A stretch of 34,979 bases of DNA, taken from NCBI GenBank assembly GCA_017541035.1, contig JAFXZW010000100.1, forward strand, positions 1 to 34,979. The letters run 5' to 3'. The stretch's first letter is position 1. Each line of letters opens with the position of its first letter. The DNA is from Eubacterium sp. GTDB lineage: Bacteria; Bacillota; Clostridia; Lachnospirales; Lachnospiraceae. Positions 24,438-31,366 of this stretch are shown in pieces. The translations under genes were made by a program, and so were the position numbers. Below the pieces are notes generated by a model. It had not been told where the DNA came from and made no database searches. It saw only the letters and a program-made list of their open reading frames with translations.

Positions 24438-25958
24438 ATGAGCGTAAGTGTATATTTTTCCAACCAGATCATACAGGTTGCAGTAGGAAGGCGCGGCAGG
24501 AAGGGTTCTCTCTCCGCAGTGCATACCACATGGGCGCCGGAAGGCAGTATCATCAATGGTATCATCATGGATGCAGAGTCTCTTGGTGCGCATGTTAAGG
24601 GTTTCTGGGAGGAGAAGAAGCTTCCGAAAAAGGATGTCTATCTGGTCCTGAACAGTAACAAGATCGCAGGTAAGAACCTAGCGGTTCCGATACTGAATGA
24701 GAAGAAAACCATCGGTTTCATTCAGCGTGAATTTGCGGATATGCAGCGTGAGGACGCAGATAATACCATCGCTTATACGGCGATGGGACAGGATCGCAAG
24801 TCCAAGACACGCAAGCTATATGCGGAGATGGCTCCGAAGGATCAGTTAAAGGAATTTATTCAGCTCTTTGAATCCATCGGAATTCAGCTGAAGGGAATCA
24901 TTTCCGGCGAGGGAAGCATTATCGGTTATGCGCGGCAGACGATCCTTCCCATGGCAAAGACCTTCGTTCTGCAGATCATTAACGGAAACCTTGTATCAAA
25001 TGTCCTTTTCGCTGACGGCGAATTCCGATATTATAACTCGATCCGTTGTTTCAATGAGCCCGGTACGGAGGCTTATCTGGACGATCTGGCCCGTTCTCTG
25101 AACCAGATGGAGCAGTTTATGGGAGCGCAGAAGATCGTTGCCACCATTGAACAGGTACTGATCGCCGGCACGGAGGGAAATAACCTTCCCATGTACCGCA
25201 GAGCGGTTGCGGATCGTGGAATCAATGCGCCGGTGGAAATGATCAATACCGGTATCAGTTCGGATCCGGAGCTGGAGAAACAGGCGCAGCTTGCGCTTTT
25301 TGCGGTATCCGGTCTTTTTGATCAGGGCAAAGCCAGCAACTTCCTGACCAACTTCGATGCAAAAGAAGATGAGAAGCAGGTCATGGATCCCAAGACCCGG
25401 AGAAGGATCATTTCAGTCATTACAACATTTATCGTGATGGCGGTAGGCTTCGGCATCGCACTGACGCTAAGACTGATCCGGGATGCCCAGTACAACGAAT
25501 TACATGAGTATAATACCAAGGCCAGTACAAAGCTTCAGGTTATGGCCTATGATGAAGCCGTTGCGAAGCGTGACAGCATGCTGGCCAAGTACAATGCCAT
25601 CAATTTTGTGTCATCTTCGGTACAGTCCTATCCCCTCTGCAATAAGGAGATCGTCGAGGTGCTGGAGAATACGGCGAGGGGCTATGCGGCGATTGAAGTA
25701 AACAGCTTTAACGCCGAGTCCGGTAAGGTTGGGTTCACAGCAAGAGCTGCAAATGTAAATGACATTTACCTGTATATCGATCGTCTTCTGATGGAGAAGA
25801 TCTTTGTGGATGTGGTTCACACTGGTTATACCTATGATACCCGTGCAGGCCTTTACAATATCCATGTAGAGTGTACGCTGGCGGAGTCGGTAGGACGTAA
25901 TTTGGAAGCGACGGAGGTTACGGTAGAGCCGGAAAGCGTGGAAGAGGAAACTGAGTAG
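24438..25958 (+). CDS. pilM: PilM-PilN fusion protein (GspL-like architecture)
   Basis: This protein of 506 residues looks like PilM joined to PilN. Residues 1-315 are a cytoplasmic actin-like domain (SVSVYFSNQIIQVAVG at the start, SGEGSIIGYARQ and a late LALFAVSGLF helix). One membrane span follows (about 324-346, after KTRRR), then an external coiled region and an alpha/beta domain (FTARAANVNDIYLYIDRLL), as in PilN. In most type IV pilus systems these are two genes. GspL of type II secretion has this fused layout. The protein links the ATPase and platform to the external PilO-like partner. AGGGAGG lies at the end of pilC, 3 nt before this gene. The tail is Glu/Val-rich. A REP-like array separates it from the next gene. 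Confidence 0.8.
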   Translation: MSVSVYFSNQIIQVAVGRRGRKGSLSAVHTTWAPEGSIINGIIMDAESLGAHVKGFWEEKKLPKKDVYLVLNSNKIAGKNLAVPILNEKKTIGFIQREFADMQREDADNTIAYTAMGQDRKSKTRKLYAEMAPKDQLKEFIQLFESIGIQLKGIISGEGSIIGYARQTILPMAKTFVLQIINGNLVSNVLFADGEFRYYNSIRCFNEPGTEAYLDDLARSLNQMEQFMGAQKIVATIEQVLIAGTEGNNLPMYRRAVADRGINAPVEMINTGISSDPELEKQAQLALFAVSGLFDQGKASNFLTNFDAKEDEKQVMDPKTRRRIISVITTFIVMAVGFGIALTLRLIRDAQYNELHEYNTKASTKLQVMAYDEAVAKRDSMLAKYNAINFVSSSVQSYPLCNKEIVEVLENTARGYAAIEVNSFNAESGKVGFTARAANVNDIYLYIDRLLMEKIFVDVVHTGYTYDTRAGLYNIHVECTLAESVGRNLEATEVTVEPESVEEETE

Positions 25959-25963
25959 GAGAG

Positions 25964-26130
25964 AGATCCTTCGCGCTCCGCGCTCAGGATGACAGAAGGG
26001 CATGCTCAGGGCGGCGGATAGTATGTCATTCCGAGCAAAGCGAGGAATCTTTTGATACGAGAAATCCTGCGCACTCAATGTGACAGAAGGGCATGCTCAA
26101 GATGACAGAAGAACATGCTCAGGGCGACGG
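25964..26130. repeat. Composite REP-like array inside the pilus assembly operon
   Basis: It contains a minus-orientation core (AGATCCTTCG ... TCAGGATGACA, 25964-25994), a plus-orientation core (TGTCATTCCGAGCAAAGCGA, from 26024) and a degenerate minus copy (from 26060). ATGACAGAAGGGCATGCTCA or close variants occurs three times (about 25989, 26080 and 26102). The 200-nt gap between pilMN and pilO is otherwise empty. Confidence 0.75.
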
Positions 26131-26159
26131 TAACCAAGTGGGAAAATGGAGGACGATCC

Positions 26160-27110
26160 ATGAAGACAAATATGACTGAGAAGGATAAAAAGCTTCTGGT
26201 GACCATGCTGATCATCGTGATCGTTGTGGCCATCGGTTACTGGGGCATTATCCCGCAGATCAAGGCTTACAATGAACTGGAGACGAAGATCGAAAGGGAA
26301 GAAGAAACGCAGAAGCTGAACAAGCTGAAGATACAGAATACGGCCATCATTGAAATGTCGGCAGAAGAGTATGAGGAGAAGCTTGCCAAGGTAAAGGATC
26401 AGTTCTATCAGATCATGACCAGTGCCGAAGTGGATCAGATGATGACGGATCTGGCTACAAAGCGGGGACTGACGATTTACGAGCTGAATTTCAATATGCC
26501 TAAGGGCACTACGGGACGAAGAGCCTATGTGAATTCACAGCTTTATCAGCTGCAGAACGCGATGATCGAGGAATATAATAAAGCTGAGGAAGCTGAGGAA
26601 GCAAATGAAAAAAGCAGCAGCAAGAAGTCTTCAACAGAGGACGAAGACAGTACCGAGTCCTCGTCCAAGTCTTCTTCCAAGTCCTCCTCCAAGGCAACTC
26701 AGGAGGTAATGCAGGCAATCGCCGGCGTAGAAGAGGGTGGCTATCATCCGAATACCGAGGTCTACGCGGTTCCGATCACCTATACCGTTGGCGGTGAGGT
26801 CAGTGTTCTGGAGGATTTCCTGGAGGAAGTCGGCCAGATGGAGAAAATGGCACTTCTCACCAGTTACTCCTGGGGAGAGTACCGGACTTATGTGATCAGA
26901 GATGCGAATGGGAATATCATTTCCACAGACGGAAATACAACCGTAACAACCACCACCGTTAATGATCAGGGTGAAACGGTAACATCCACTGTACCGGATG
27001 GTAAGGTAAGAAAGTCTCTTACCGTCCATCTGGAGATCTATATGTGCGATACATCAGCAGTTAATGCGGATGAGGGAGATACAGAAGAAGCTGTAGAAGA
27101 GACCGAGTAG
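26160..27110 (+). CDS. pilO: PilO/GspM-like pilus alignment protein with Ser-rich insert
   Basis: This protein of 316 residues has a short basic cytoplasmic start, one membrane helix (about residues 11-32, LLVTMLIIVIVVAIGYWGII), a coiled coil rich in Glu/Lys (33-60) and an alpha/beta external part. That is the PilO layout; PilO partners PilN in the alignment complex around the pilus base. A low-complexity insert of about 40 residues (near 140-181, Ser/Lys/Glu-rich) splits the external domain, and a Thr-rich hairpin-like stretch (GNTTVTTTTVNDQGETV) lies near 258-275. ATG 26160 has GGAGGA 6 nt upstream. An upstream ATG at 26115 lies inside the REP-like array and is rejected. Assignment rests on topology and gene order more than on sequence motifs. 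Confidence 0.75.
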   Translation: MKTNMTEKDKKLLVTMLIIVIVVAIGYWGIIPQIKAYNELETKIEREEETQKLNKLKIQNTAIIEMSAEEYEEKLAKVKDQFYQIMTSAEVDQMMTDLATKRGLTIYELNFNMPKGTTGRRAYVNSQLYQLQNAMIEEYNKAEEAEEANEKSSSKKSSTEDEDSTESSSKSSSKSSSKATQEVMQAIAGVEEGGYHPNTEVYAVPITYTVGGEVSVLEDFLEEVGQMEKMALLTSYSWGEYRTYVIRDANGNIISTDGNTTVTTTTVNDQGETVTSTVPDGKVRKSLTVHLEIYMCDTSAVNADEGDTEEAVEETE

Positions 27111-27138
27111 GTTGTAACAACAAACGGGGAAGGAAACT

Positions 27139-28824
27139 ATGGAAGCAAGGTCAAATAAGAACATTCGTATCGGTGATGTGCTGAAGGAATTCGGGTATGT
27201 TACCGATGACGACATCGGTGCAGCGATTGAATACCAGAAGACCCATGAAGGAGTACGTCTGGGTGGTGCGCTGATCGCAATGAATATCATCACGGAACGG
27301 CAGATGCTGGAGGCTCTGGGACGGAGACTTCAGTATAATGTGGTGAACATTTCCGATCTTGTTGTTGATGTAAATGCGGTGGAGACCATTCCCCAGCCTT
27401 TGGCGGAGAAGTACGGCATGATGGCCTACAGGATCGAGGACGGCGTGCTCTATGTCCTGACAAATGATCCGCTGAACTTTTACGGCATTGAGGATATCCG
27501 GCAGGTAACCGGAACGGATCTGATGATCGAGCTGACGGAGAAGCAGCCGCTGGAGAATGCCATCCAGTATTACTATTCCGAGGTATCCGCGAAGAAGGCG
27601 GCGGACAAGGCGGCGAAGTCGTCTCTGGCTGAGGATGATATCATCGAGGTGAATGTTGAGGATGCGGACGACGACACCCCCATCATTAACCTGCTGAATT
27701 CACTGGTAGTACGTGCCTATAACTCGAACGTTTCCGATATTCATATCGAGCCCTTTGAGAAGCATACCTCCATTCGTATGCGTATGGACGGTGTCATTGT
27801 TGATTTCATGACGCTCCCCAAGAGCATTCATAACTCCCTGATCGCCCGCGTGAAGATCGTCGGCGATTTGGATATTGCAGAGCGGCGTATTCCCCAGGAC
27901 GGACATTTTAAGACAAATGTTGAAGGTACACCGATCAACGTTCGTGTGTCTGTTATTCCTACGGTATTCGGAGAGAAAGCAGTTCTTCGTCTGCTGGCAT
28001 CCGCGGCTACCATTGATCATAGCGGAACCTTTGGTATGAACGACCGCAATTACCAGCTGGTGAGCAATATGCTGAGATCTCCCAATGGTATTGTTTATGT
28101 GACGGGACCGACAGGTTCCGGTAAGTCCACCACGTTGTACATGATCCTCTCCGAGCTGTCCCAGAGGGCGGTGAACATTTCCACCATTGAGGATCCCGTG
28201 GAGAAGAACTTGCCGAAGCTGAATCAGATGCAGGTAAATGTAACGGCAGGTCTGACCTTCGAGATCGGACTGCGTGCTCTGCTGCGTCAGGATCCGGATA
28301 TTATCATGCTGGGTGAGACCCGTGATGCGGAAACGGCTTCCATCGCCGTTCGTGCCGCGATTACCGGTCACTTCGTTCTTTCCACTTTGCATACCAACGA
28401 TGCGGCATCTTCGGTTACCCGTCTGATCGATATGGGAATCGAGCCCTACATGCTCGCCAATTCGCTGGTTGGAATCATTGCTCAGCGTCTGGTACGTAAG
28501 GTGTGCCCCGATTGCGGACAGTGGGGGGAGCCGACTGAGGATGAGCTGCGGATCATCGGCCGTCCGATAGAGCGTATCATGCATAAGGTGGGATGTAAGA
28601 AATGTAACGGAACAGGTTACCGTGGGCGTATTTCCATCCATGAGATCCTGCCGGTGGATAAGCCCGTGAGGAAGCTCATTTCCGATAATGCTACTTCCGA
28701 AGAGATCAAGGAATATGCCCGGAAGGATCTGGGTATGCTGACACTGAAGGAAAGCTGTATGGAATTGATCCAGGAGGGGCTTACCACAGCGGAAGAGCTG
28801 GTGAAGGTAGCGTACTACGATTAA
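27139..28824 (+). CDS. pilB: Type IV pilus assembly ATPase PilB/GspE
   Basis: This protein of 561 residues is a normal-length hexameric ATPase that powers pilus extension at the inner face of the membrane. The N-terminal 140 residues are an MshEN/GspE-N domain (IRIGDVLKEFGYVTDDDI; LAEKYGMMAYRIEDGVLYV). The ATPase core has SDIHIEPFEKHTSIRMRMDG, Walker A GPTGSGKST (323-331, K329), the Asp box, Walker B IIMLGETRDAET (E393) and the His box HFVLSTLHTNDAASS. Two CxxC pairs (C456/C459 and C486/C489) form the zinc site of assembly ATPases, which retraction ATPases (PilT) lack. GGAAGGA precedes ATG 27139. It is the last gene of the operon. No second ATPase is present in the window. Confidence 0.96.
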   Translation: MEARSNKNIRIGDVLKEFGYVTDDDIGAAIEYQKTHEGVRLGGALIAMNIITERQMLEALGRRLQYNVVNISDLVVDVNAVETIPQPLAEKYGMMAYRIEDGVLYVLTNDPLNFYGIEDIRQVTGTDLMIELTEKQPLENAIQYYYSEVSAKKAADKAAKSSLAEDDIIEVNVEDADDDTPIINLLNSLVVRAYNSNVSDIHIEPFEKHTSIRMRMDGVIVDFMTLPKSIHNSLIARVKIVGDLDIAERRIPQDGHFKTNVEGTPINVRVSVIPTVFGEKAVLRLLASAATIDHSGTFGMNDRNYQLVSNMLRSPNGIVYVTGPTGSGKSTTLYMILSELSQRAVNISTIEDPVEKNLPKLNQMQVNVTAGLTFEIGLRALLRQDPDIIMLGETRDAETASIAVRAAITGHFVLSTLHTNDAASSVTRLIDMGIEPYMLANSLVGIIAQRLVRKVCPDCGQWGEPTEDELRIIGRPIERIMHKVGCKKCNGTGYRGRISIHEILPVDKPVRKLISDNATSEEIKEYARKDLGMLTLKESCMELIQEGLTTAEELVKVAYYD

Positions 28825-28903
28825 GTGATGACTCCGGCCATTCCGAACGGACGTTTCGGCTCGTTGGCTGAAGCTTATATTTGAACCCATCAGGCAAATG
28901 TGT

Positions 28904-28933
28904 GAGGCGAAGAATAAAGTGGTTCTTCGCCTC
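28904..28933. terminator. Hairpin after pilB, possible terminator
   Basis: GAGGCGAAGAA (28904-28914) pairs perfectly with TTCTTCGCCTC (28923-28933) around an 8-nt loop. No U-run follows, so termination strength is doubtful. Its sequence resembles half of the dispersed REP-like element. Confidence 0.5.
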
Positions 28934-29086
28934 ATGATATATACGTTAAGGGAGTCAGGCAGGGATTGTGCTTTGCATGAATGTCCATTTGGCATCCGAC
29001 GCGATAATCGAGTAAGAGAGGAATCATTTCCCGCCTGTTCGATTACGAAAAATAGTATTCACATCACAGGATAAAGGAGAAAGGAT

Positions 29087-29761
29087 ATGAAGATTGGAAT
29101 TATCATAGCGATCAAGAGGGAACTGGAGGCTTTTCTGGAGAGCGGATCCGGTATCCGGCGGGAGAATTTATTCGGGCATACGATATATCATACGGAGATG
29201 GAGGGACACGAGGTCAGTGCTGTTGTATCAGGGTATGGAGAGATCGATGCCGCTGCAGCTACCCAGCTACTGATCGTACAGTCCGGATGTGAGATCGTGC
29301 TGAATTTCGGCGTAACGGGAGCACTGATTCCAGGTTTGCAGGTGCAGGATCTTTTTCTGGTGCGTCGCGTGTGTCATTATGATTACGATGTGTCTCCGAT
29401 TGATCCCGTGAAGGTTCACCAGTATGAGGAGTACCCGGATGAGTTCATTCCGCTGGATCAGGAACTTCTGGAAAAGGCAAAGAAGATACTACCCGGATTG
29501 CAGGAAGTGGGGGTGGCCAGCGGATGTCAGTTTATCGAAAAGAAAGAGGAAAAGGATGAACTGGCGGCTTTGGATTGTCAGATCTGTGATATGGAGATCG
29601 CGGCTATCGCCCGGATTTGTCTGAAGAACGGTGTGAAGTGTTTTTCCATCAAATGTATCAGTGATACCTACGAGGGTAACGGCGGTGATTTTAATCAGAA
29701 TGTCACCCGCAGCGCAAAACGTGCCTTTGCTGTACTGAGAGAATTGATAAGGGCATTATGA
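29087..29761 (+). CDS. mtnN: MTA/SAH nucleosidase-like protein (phosphorylase superfamily)
   Basis: This protein of 224 residues is typical in length for 5'-methylthioadenosine/S-adenosylhomocysteine nucleosidase, which splits the adenine from these by-products of SAM use. The start MKIGIIIAIKRELEAFL places Glu at position 12, as in known enzymes. SGYGEIDAAAATQLL is the glycine/Asn-Asp motif, followed by LNFGVTGAL. CDMEIAAIARIC gives the ribose-binding Glu (E170), and IKCISD gives the catalytic Asp (D193). Some regions diverge (for example the CHYDYDVSP loop), so a related nucleosidase is possible. AAAGGAGAAAGGAT precedes ATG 29087. The gene appears to be single and converges with azlD. Confidence 0.75.
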   Translation: MKIGIIIAIKRELEAFLESGSGIRRENLFGHTIYHTEMEGHEVSAVVSGYGEIDAAAATQLLIVQSGCEIVLNFGVTGALIPGLQVQDLFLVRRVCHYDYDVSPIDPVKVHQYEEYPDEFIPLDQELLEKAKKILPGLQEVGVASGCQFIEKKEEKDELAALDCQICDMEIAAIARICLKNGVKCFSIKCISDTYEGNGGDFNQNVTRSAKRAFAVLRELIRAL

Positions 29762-29790
29762 CCGGAGCTTTTTATCCTGAATTCCGAAGA

Positions 29791-29849
29791 GGTGAAGAAT
29801 CTTGTGCTTTCAGCATGAAGAGATTCTTCGCCTTCGGCTCAGAATGACT
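29791..29849. repeat. REP-like element with hairpin after the nucleosidase gene
   Basis: GGTGAAGAATCT (29791-29802) pairs with AGATTCTTCGCC (29821-29832). The second arm opens a minus-orientation REP-like core that runs through CTCAGAATGAC. It lies 30 nt after the stop codon and may help end transcription. Confidence 0.65.
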
Positions 29850-29860
29850 CCTTCCAGGGT

Positions 29861-29959
29861 AACATTTTTCAGGGGAAAGCTTTCAAGGGAACATTTTTCA
29901 GGGGAAAGCTTTCAGGGAAACAGTTTTCAAGGGAAAGCTTTCAGGGAAACACTTCTCAG
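29861..29959. repeat. 29-bp tandem repeat between convergent genes (3.4 copies)
   Basis: Units start at 29861, 29890, 29919 and 29948 (partial) and read AACATTTTTCAGGGGAAAGC followed by TTTCA(A/G)GG and a last base. The array runs right up to the azlD stop codon at 29961. It contains AAAGCTTT palindromes. Confidence 0.85.
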
Positions 29960-29960
29960 G

Positions 29961-30269
29961 CTACACGATCAGTTCCACCAGGTAGACTGCCAGGCAGGCT
30001 GCCAGGGCAACGGTTGTAAGGGAACATTTCCGGAGGGCCAGAATGATCGCTACCAGAAGGCCTGCCGAGGCGGACCAGACAGAGCCGGTTGCCGTGAAAA
30101 TGGCCGGTATGGTCATGGCGGTCAGTACAGCGTAAGGGATATAGTACAGGAAGGAACGGATGAAACGGTTTCGGATCCTGTGGCGTATGGCAATAAAGGG
30201 CAGCACACGGATCAGATAGGTGGAGCCTGCCATGATCGCAAGATAGATGAAGAAAGAGGATGTCGTCAT
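29961..30269 (-). CDS. azlD: AzlD branched-chain amino-acid exporter small subunit
   Basis: This protein of 102 residues is the small membrane partner of AzlC in branched-chain amino-acid export. It has three to four hydrophobic helices (FFIYLAIMAGSTYLIRVLPF; YYIPYAVLTAMTIPAIF; SAGLLVAIILALR; ALAACLAVYLVELIV). The STYLIRVLPF stretch is characteristic of AzlD. The start overlaps the azlC stop by four bases (ATGA), and a GGGAGGT site lies inside azlC, so the two are coupled. Its stop codon abuts the 29-bp repeat array. Confidence 0.9.
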   Translation of the reverse strand: MTTSSFFIYLAIMAGSTYLIRVLPFIAIRHRIRNRFIRSFLYYIPYAVLTAMTIPAIFTATGSVWSASAGLLVAIILALRKCSLTTVALAACLAVYLVELIV

Positions 30270-31207
30270 GAGCGCACCTCCCTTCCGGAGTTATGTGCAT
30301 CTGTGAAAACAGATGCTTTTTTTTGTTTGATCGCTTCGGTACGCGAAGCAGCAGACGAATTTTCTTTGGGGGAGCCCTCGGAATGGGTGCATTTTGGGGC
30401 AACCGACGTATTTATTCCGGATTCCCGGGAGCCCTCGGAATGAGTGCATTTTGGGGCAACCGACGTATTTATTCCGGATTCCCGGGGGCTTTCCGGGTCT
30501 GCGGATTCGTAATCGGGATCCGGTTCCTCTTCCACCGGTCGGATGATGGCGGCGATGGCAGCTGCGGCGATGGCGGCAATGCTGATGGCAATGCCGGGAG
30601 AGACTGTCTTCAGGAGTGGGAGATAGGTGAAGCCCACGCTGATCAGAGCAGCGATTCCGGCAGCCAGAAGAATGTATTTATTATCCTTTGCCGGAGGCAC
30701 GACGATGGCAACAAACATGCCGTAAATGGCGATGCCAAGGGCACTCATGATGGCCGCGGGAAGAACATTTCCAAGGGAGGCTCCCAGTCCGGTGCCGAGC
30801 GTCCATCCAATCCAGGGAAGGGTGGCAAGTCCGGCGAAGAAGGAACGGGAGACGATAGGTCGGGAGACTGCGACGGCAAAGATTTCATCAGTGATAAAAA
30901 AACCGAGAATCCATTTCCAGACGCCTCGGAAACGACGATCCAGCTTCTGAGAGAGGGAAATGGACATGAAGGAATACCGGACGTTAATGGTAAGCTGGGA
31001 AATCAGCATATCCAGATAAAGTCCGGGGGTTGTCATGATCCCGATACCGGCGAACTGACCGGCGGAGGTGACGGTTGTAAGAGAGATCAGAGTCGCCTGC
31101 CAGATGGTAAAGCCGTATTTTATGGCCATGATTCCGAATGTAAATGATACGGACAGGTATCCCAGTGCTATGGGGATACCTGCCCGAAGACCTTTTTTGT
31201 ATTCCAT
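30266..31207 (-). CDS. azlC: AzlC branched-chain amino-acid exporter with repeated C-terminal tail
   Basis: This protein of 313 residues is longer than the usual 230-250. Residues 1-225 are a normal AzlC membrane domain (GIPIALGYLSVSFTFGIMA; TSAGQFAGIGIM; NVRYSFMSISLSQKL; GFFITDEIFAV). It exports branched-chain amino acids together with AzlD. After the last helix, about 85 extra polar residues follow. They include two 19-residue copies of ESGINTSVAPKCTHSEGS plus one residue, encoded by a 57-bp DNA repeat (30372-30485). The tail looks like a recent extension by repeat growth and not like a domain. The stop overlaps azlD. The gene lies 159 nt after agcS, across a REP-like element. Whether the tail affects function is unknown. 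Confidence 0.88.
   Translation of the reverse strand: MEYKKGLRAGIPIALGYLSVSFTFGIMAIKYGFTIWQATLISLTTVTSAGQFAGIGIMTTPGLYLDMLISQLTINVRYSFMSISLSQKLDRRFRGVWKWILGFFITDEIFAVAVSRPIVSRSFFAGLATLPWIGWTLGTGLGASLGNVLPAAIMSALGIAIYGMFVAIVVPPAKDNKYILLAAGIAALISVGFTYLPLLKTVSPGIAISIAAIAAAAIAAIIRPVEEEPDPDYESADPESPRESGINTSVAPKCTHSEGSRESGINTSVAPKCTHSEGSPKENSSAASRTEAIKQKKASVFTDAHNSGREVRS
30372..30485 (-). repeat. 57-bp tandem repeat in the 3' part of azlC (2 copies)
   Basis: Units at 30372-30428 and 30429-30485 differ visibly by one base near the start (GGGTGC against GAGTGC) and at the junctions. 57 bp equals 19 codons, so copy changes keep the frame and only lengthen or shorten the AzlC tail. Confidence 0.85.
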
Positions 31208-31246
31208 GATGAATCCTCATGTCTATCTGTCATCGCCAGGACGGAG

Positions 31247-31346
31247 AGATCCTTCGTCACAGGCACTCCGTGAAATGACAGGAATGTGCCGCTTCGCGGG
31301 TGCGGAATATACGAAAGTTTTATGCCAGATGCGCTCCTCGGGATGA
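31247..31346. repeat. REP-like element between azlC and agcS
   Basis: AGATCCTTCG (31247-31256) followed after about 20 nt by a TGACA end (31276-31280), then CGGGATGACAGC near 31339, matches the minus-orientation form of the dispersed element. The core is degenerate. It fills most of the 159-nt gap. Confidence 0.55.
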
Positions 31347-31366
31347 CAGCATGATGCTGCAGATAT

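Noticed and set aside
27700-28995. 431-codon minus-strand frame opposite pilB
   Set aside because: It is antisense to a gene with intact ATPase motifs, and its His/Arg/Leu-rich product matches no family; a shadow of codon bias.
29802-30443. 213-codon plus-strand frame across the 29-bp repeats and azlD
   Set aside because: Repeats read as low-complexity SFQGKAF-type peptide and the rest is antisense to azlD.
30293-31147. 284-codon plus-strand frame opposite azlC
   Set aside because: Gly/Asp-rich shadow that includes the 57-bp repeat; azlC on the minus strand has clear family motifs and a ribosome site.
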